From: Bacteroidaceae bacterium
GTDB lineage: Bacteria; Bacteroidota; Bacteroidia; Bacteroidales; Bacteroidaceae
Direction of reading: 5' to 3'
DNA length: 64,000 bases
Assembly: GCA_017447625.1 (NCBI GenBank)
Contig: JAFSNB010000042.1
Coordinates: forward strand, 1-64,000
Shown: positions 62,101-64,000 of the stretch, piece by piece
Position numbering within the stretch: the stretch's first letter is position 1
Layout of the letters: each line of letters opens with the position of its first letter
Translations under genes and position numbers: made by a program
The notes under the pieces: model-generated
The model's database searches: none
Seen by the model: the letters and a program-made list of their open reading frames with translations, nothing else
What the model was told of the DNA's origin: nothing

Positions 62101-64000
62101 GGTCGCACCGCAAGGTTCCGGCACGGCTGTCGGTCCAATCTATATGGGCGATGCCTATGAAGGTGATGTGGACCAGCTGATGTACAATGCACAGGGCAGC
62201 AAGGCCTTCTCCTACACGATGGCCCTCAACAACGCCGTCAGCACGAGTGGCGACCCGAGCATGGTGGGTGCCGATGCCGACGTGTACATCGGCACGGTGC
62301 AGAACGTCGTGGTGACCCCGATGTCCACCATCCGTGCCGTGACCGACAGCATGTACAACGCCATCATAGCGCGCACGGCTCCCGAAGGAGGCATGGTTTC
62401 CGAGGTCGGCAAGACCATCGATTATGGCACCGTCGTCGAGATTGCCAGCGGAACGCGGATTGGCAAGAACGGTAAGGAGGAGAAATTCCACCTGATACGC
62501 GACGTGGCACTGGGCTACGGTCCGAAGGTGCAGTCGCAGTTCGTCTACTCGCAGAAGCAAATCCTCACGCAGATTATCCCCGACAAGGCGAAGGAGATTG
62601 TCGACCTGATGTATCTCGGCACCAAGGAAGATGCCCAGAAGATTGCCAACAGCACCCAGCGGCCCGTCTACCTGTCGTTGCGCGAACCCACCGACTCCCT
62701 GTTCGCCGTGGTGAACAGCAAGAAGATCGACGGTCATGCCTACAACGACACCATCGACAAGGCCGAGAAAGGCATCAACTACCTTGTGGTGCTGCCCAAG
62801 GGTAAGACGTCTAAGGACTTCAGCGACGAGGTCATTGAGAAGTATCAGACCATCAAGGCCTGGATACAGATGATAGCCCAGAACGAGGGCGAGAAGATGA
62901 CCGCCCACGACCTGGTTGCCAACTACGACGTGGCCGGAACTGCGGGCGTGAACTACAGCGAGAGCTTCGCCAGCAACTACTCCACCTCGTGGATGAATTA
63001 CTTCCCCATCGCCACGCAGGTTGACTACTTCGGTGCCGGCTCCAAGGCGTTGACCTACTACACTGCGGCCACATCACTGGGTGTTACGCTGGCTTCCAGT
63101 ATTGCCCTTTCGCTGCAAGAGATGAAAACCTGGACAACTCCGACCGCTGACGGCTCGAACGTCAATATGAACAGGGGCACCAAGTCGGAAGTGTATTTCT
63201 CCGGCGACCTGTTCCAGTGGACGCTTGTTCCCGTGGCATTGTTCAATACGGTGGGTGCAGACTCTCAGGCGAAAGCATACACCCGCACGGAGAGCTTCAC
63301 CATCGCCCCCGACGCGAGCAGCCATCTGAACGTGGATGTCTACCGCACAAAAATACCGGTCAACGAGAACGACGAGTTCGCGGGAGTTACTGATGTATTC
63401 ACGAACTTCAACTATAACACGCTGACCGAGGACGTGCAGTATTACGTGCAGAAGGCGCTGAAGGAAGACAAGATCCAGGGTCCGCGCGGATTCGTATTCC
63501 GCACCCGTGGCGGTTCCACCGCCAATCCTTGGGAGGACGAGCGCAAGACGCAATTCTATGACCCCGGCAAGGTGCTCGACGCCCGCACGCTGAAAATCTG
63601 CAACCCGAAGATCCGCCTCGATAAGCAGAGCGTGAGCGGTGTGTCTGTCAACGACGCGGCCCACTTCGTGGTCTTCGTCTCCAACGAGAGCGAGAAGCCC
63701 GAGGCCACCGACGGCCTGACCACCTTGCAGCTCTTCGCTGCCGACCAGCTGAATCCGAACGGCGCCAAGATCAGCATCAACGGACAGCCGCTGACCACCG
63801 GCGGCATGACCATCACCGTCGTGCCGGGCACAGAGACGATGCTGCAGATGGAGGTGCGTGCCGGCCAGGGCTTCGACTATGAGAAGCTGGGCATCGGCGT
63901 GATGTCGCCGACAGACCCGGAGAATGCCGTGGCCGTGACCACCTTTGACGTGCACTTCCTGCGCGAGGCCGGCGGCGTGAACATCGCCGCACCGGGCGAC
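56120..64000 (+). CDS. Giant secreted repeat protein (at least 2,627 residues, open at window end)
   Basis: I followed this frame from the ATG at 56120; it has no stop up to the last base. Signal peptide (1-31, WLLLLLLFAWLLPQEAAA). Three tandem imperfect modules of about 220 residues (about 523-742, 743-964, 965-1173) share SAADW/SAEDW starts, LDADIT, FNGNGHTL, AGLVGSV and CETWAR motifs, resembling GLUG-type repeats. An FN3 domain follows (about 1305-1390) and carboxypeptidase-regulatory-like repeats (about 1410-1590: GRLEGYVRYNDGTGAPDVEV, FSGFVMYDGTSIPVKGV). The rest is unassigned. A surface adhesin or giant structural protein is plausible; function is unknown. Confidence 0.85.
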   Translation, partial: MQQNTNILRGRPWLLLLLLFAWLLPQEAAATYVDEADNYTVSLGGSNIVYFEAPVYDTDDTDTWIEKGNLKVSVEGGSETTIFTWESETNIDNSNTSLNCKFSTSADGFFDITLGNSRSTARLTKSSERWLSLTRNSDNKTFDFSAEWVVPYNLLGKKLTFTWDVTRNGNSPRVKETVAGIKSKVITMPQAAAKLSPFISTPMLSPTNPGKLEIPWFMASDSITSAYYEYYDASGRYQKKEITNMSSGVIELDATVPHRNFRVVCSYKQAGDKGSYLIENQGSNTQNIPMVHAPVGLTALPLGGRKAMVEVTWNVPYLDYEDLTPSDFFEVQRSLTGKEEDFETIDQEFISKGNKQSTYTFIDSTLIEAIEAGMLKDGGTLDNLTYRVRRTITKEWGWGADNNCAASVRCIMDNLHLLRVANCSADWEDQRAYTVRVTWNYASEYNAVWDDRAQMVLRVMSKNSAGEVVDSLTYVLDQTERAQCYKVVNLTRSCVHYDIDMYVERGESPINYGDQVKEYYFPIRSAADWDTFRQKVEDAKNGSDVYARLYADITVSDYVGSSEGAPFRGIFDGNGYTLTFNKSGITEEYVAPFRYVGNASIRNLHTAGTISSGSKFIAGLIGSVIADANVYVESCRSSVTLNSSVTGEASNGGMVAVVNSDADISFRSCKFDGIFDGKNSRSHGGFVGWTNGSVTIENCLFAPTGLNTNSHDCETWARNSGKVNFKLINSYATLEFGSARNIVIRSAADWLKFVDLVEASQGQYTIDATLDADISIFKGVAQNSYYNGVFNGNGHTLDVDLRGDAATSYVAPFCKVVEATIKNLHVTGAVTSPQPYAAGLVGSVQSSLTIENCQSSVTLLNQKDEAMSNGGFVGDVRGTLAKVVISNSKFDGCFLGGLSYGHGGFVGNIAAGDVSIKNCLFAPDHIDTKTDQCETWARINELPGQSAKLSVTDCKATKYFGANRITIKSAEDWESLRSRVEQSKGASDFTVFLDADITVTTSVGENNDAPFRGTFNGNGHTLTYNPVPSNGDYVAPFRYVSDATFNSLHTAGTIDTEGDYASGLIAQVKSYCEVRVNSCVSSISITSNDENVYLAGFISRIGSSGSAVLSDCKFDGKFIGRGSRFYGFVGNNIYANRVGIINCFFAPEHNGNSSTRSKTWANEDYGLTVGNSWATKKMHDDEEEINVFSTDDVAEQVKTLGTGYWEVVDGKAVPKFSQSKDQELLTNETASQVVGLLGSASWQVVNNKAVPIMLTVPVTADIASEDSLLSNFPTGWQMDGGKLVPIAPKYEEINKNVPDLATKLTGLFYHKNTGTIDPELLTQTRQSSVLLSWNTDGNPIDYFIVQRRVKGEGDDAWKEIATNIDQLSYEDTSVSPLATYEYKVIGVNDCEGISTSETQEKTGECKHTGRLEGYVRYNDGTGAPDVEVDIIYDGKKVTSVRTDESGYFECDELSYQGKTAVDYKVQPVTSEVLRLEVDAYSVTFNATSNNETVHEFVITSGKRFSGFVMYDGTSIPVKGVNFLVNGRKIHNAKGDLVETDYDGSFSFRLMEGDNTIQAVMDNHVFTNDGWYKNSGKQNITSDVAGIYFYDATKVRLTGRVVGGDEQGSKPLLNNLSKNNLGDSLTIVLTLEGDNTSWLVYDNLNPNRTQREEVVRHPRGGDKHYTSVKTLRKRVEVTPDLATGEYTLMLPPVRWKVQQVYCTGYPTLFQEGQVSEVIDLTNCLTPKDTTYMGVFRDVDTMRVENPTASYHAVYNRIFHNPVEVTYKQLGYDTFNYFGDKSYMATELNGDMAEVPLAYPNPLDSTQALYSFDYPVFSMERQYRIQLQVAERYLYNNNPATGKIDLVTLGGGKARMQNGMKAFSDKALFEPPVEIDSLGRALFTLKADQTTTLLTGLNALKTVSFTVERDGTFYEAAPLHGYVLNMFPVGEAKTVLSEGQPVLFDILRDPPGSYSTNTLAKGATLNYTYMMNLSISAGLYFSYKEGKKLQTVSASVVAPQGSGTAVGPIYMGDAYEGDVDQLMYNAQGSKAFSYTMALNNAVSTSGDPSMVGADADVYIGTVQNVVVTPMSTIRAVTDSMYNAIIARTAPEGGMVSEVGKTIDYGTVVEIASGTRIGKNGKEEKFHLIRDVALGYGPKVQSQFVYSQKQILTQIIPDKAKEIVDLMYLGTKEDAQKIANSTQRPVYLSLREPTDSLFAVVNSKKIDGHAYNDTIDKAEKGINYLVVLPKGKTSKDFSDEVIEKYQTIKAWIQMIAQNEGEKMTAHDLVANYDVAGTAGVNYSESFASNYSTSWMNYFPIATQVDYFGAGSKALTYYTAATSLGVTLASSIALSLQEMKTWTTPTADGSNVNMNRGTKSEVYFSGDLFQWTLVPVALFNTVGADSQAKAYTRTESFTIAPDASSHLNVDVYRTKIPVNENDEFAGVTDVFTNFNYNTLTEDVQYYVQKALKEDKIQGPRGFVFRTRGGSTANPWEDERKTQFYDPGKVLDARTLKICNPKIRLDKQSVSGVSVNDAAHFVVFVSNESEKPEATDGLTTLQLFAADQLNPNGAKISINGQPLTTGGMTITVVPGTETMLQMEVRAGQGFDYEKLGIGVMSPTDPENAVAVTTFDVHFLREAGGVNIAAPGD

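Noticed and set aside
60017..62908. Two long minus-strand open frames inside the giant gene (60017-61393 and 61475-62908)
   Set aside because: They are antisense to a continuous plus-strand frame with clear FN3 and CRD-like domains, and neither has a promoter or a known motif.

Overview
The window comes from a Bacteroidales genome, most likely Prevotellaceae or a close relative. The evidence is a SusC/SusD outer-membrane pair with DUF4843 and PKD-like lipoproteins, a PorE-like type IX secretion component, type-IX-like C-terminal sorting tails, transmembrane propeller/AraC regulators, and the Bacteroidetes -7 promoter motif TAnnTTTG ahead of many transcription units. I saw no tRNA, rRNA, CRISPR array or intact insertion sequence.

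Layout. 1-6.4 kb (minus): the end of a secreted protein, a phosphoesterase, a MATE exporter and a large GH31 glycosidase ending in dockerin-like and cohesin-like domains. 6.6-7.8 kb (plus): a secreted protein of unknown function. 7.8-8.6 kb: a repeat-rich gap. 8.6-17.3 kb (minus): a SusC, SusD, DUF4843, PKD-like, thioredoxin-fold operon. 17.4-26.1 kb (plus): a coiled-coil membrane protein, an orphan galactitol-type PTS EIIC, an exported KduI, a YghZ-type aldo/keto reductase, topoisomerase III and PorE. 26.2-30.7 kb (plus): a PL11 rhamnogalacturonan lyase fused to autotransporter-type repeats. 30.7-35.4 kb (minus): a GH43, GH30, GH43x2 operon. 35.5-41.7 kb (minus): a 61-residue peptide, a secreted protein, a second PL11 and another secreted protein, with a propeller/AraC regulator divergent (41.8-44.3 kb). 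44.4-53.5 kb (minus): a GH2 remnant, manA, a three-module lyase/beta-helix/GH88 protein and a LamG/alginate-lyase-type protein, again with a divergent propeller/AraC regulator (53.7-55.9 kb). 56.1 kb to the end (plus): a giant secreted protein of at least 2,627 residues, open at the window edge.

Taken together, most of the window looks like pectin (rhamnogalacturonan and uronate) use: PL11 lyases cut the backbone, GH43/GH30/GH2-type enzymes trim side chains, the GH88 module removes unsaturated uronates, and KduI with the EIIC transporter could handle the released 4-deoxy-uronate. This pathway is inferred from families, not shown.

The most unusual feature is the repeats. About two dozen GC-rich palindromic elements and about twenty AT-rich modular repeats are scattered between and inside genes. 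They lie in frame in topoisomerase III, GH30, GH43, PL11, PorE, both regulators and the large lyases, and they form parts of signal peptides, linkers and sorting tails. Within the SusCD operon a whole junction cassette has been copied in front of three consecutive lipoprotein genes.
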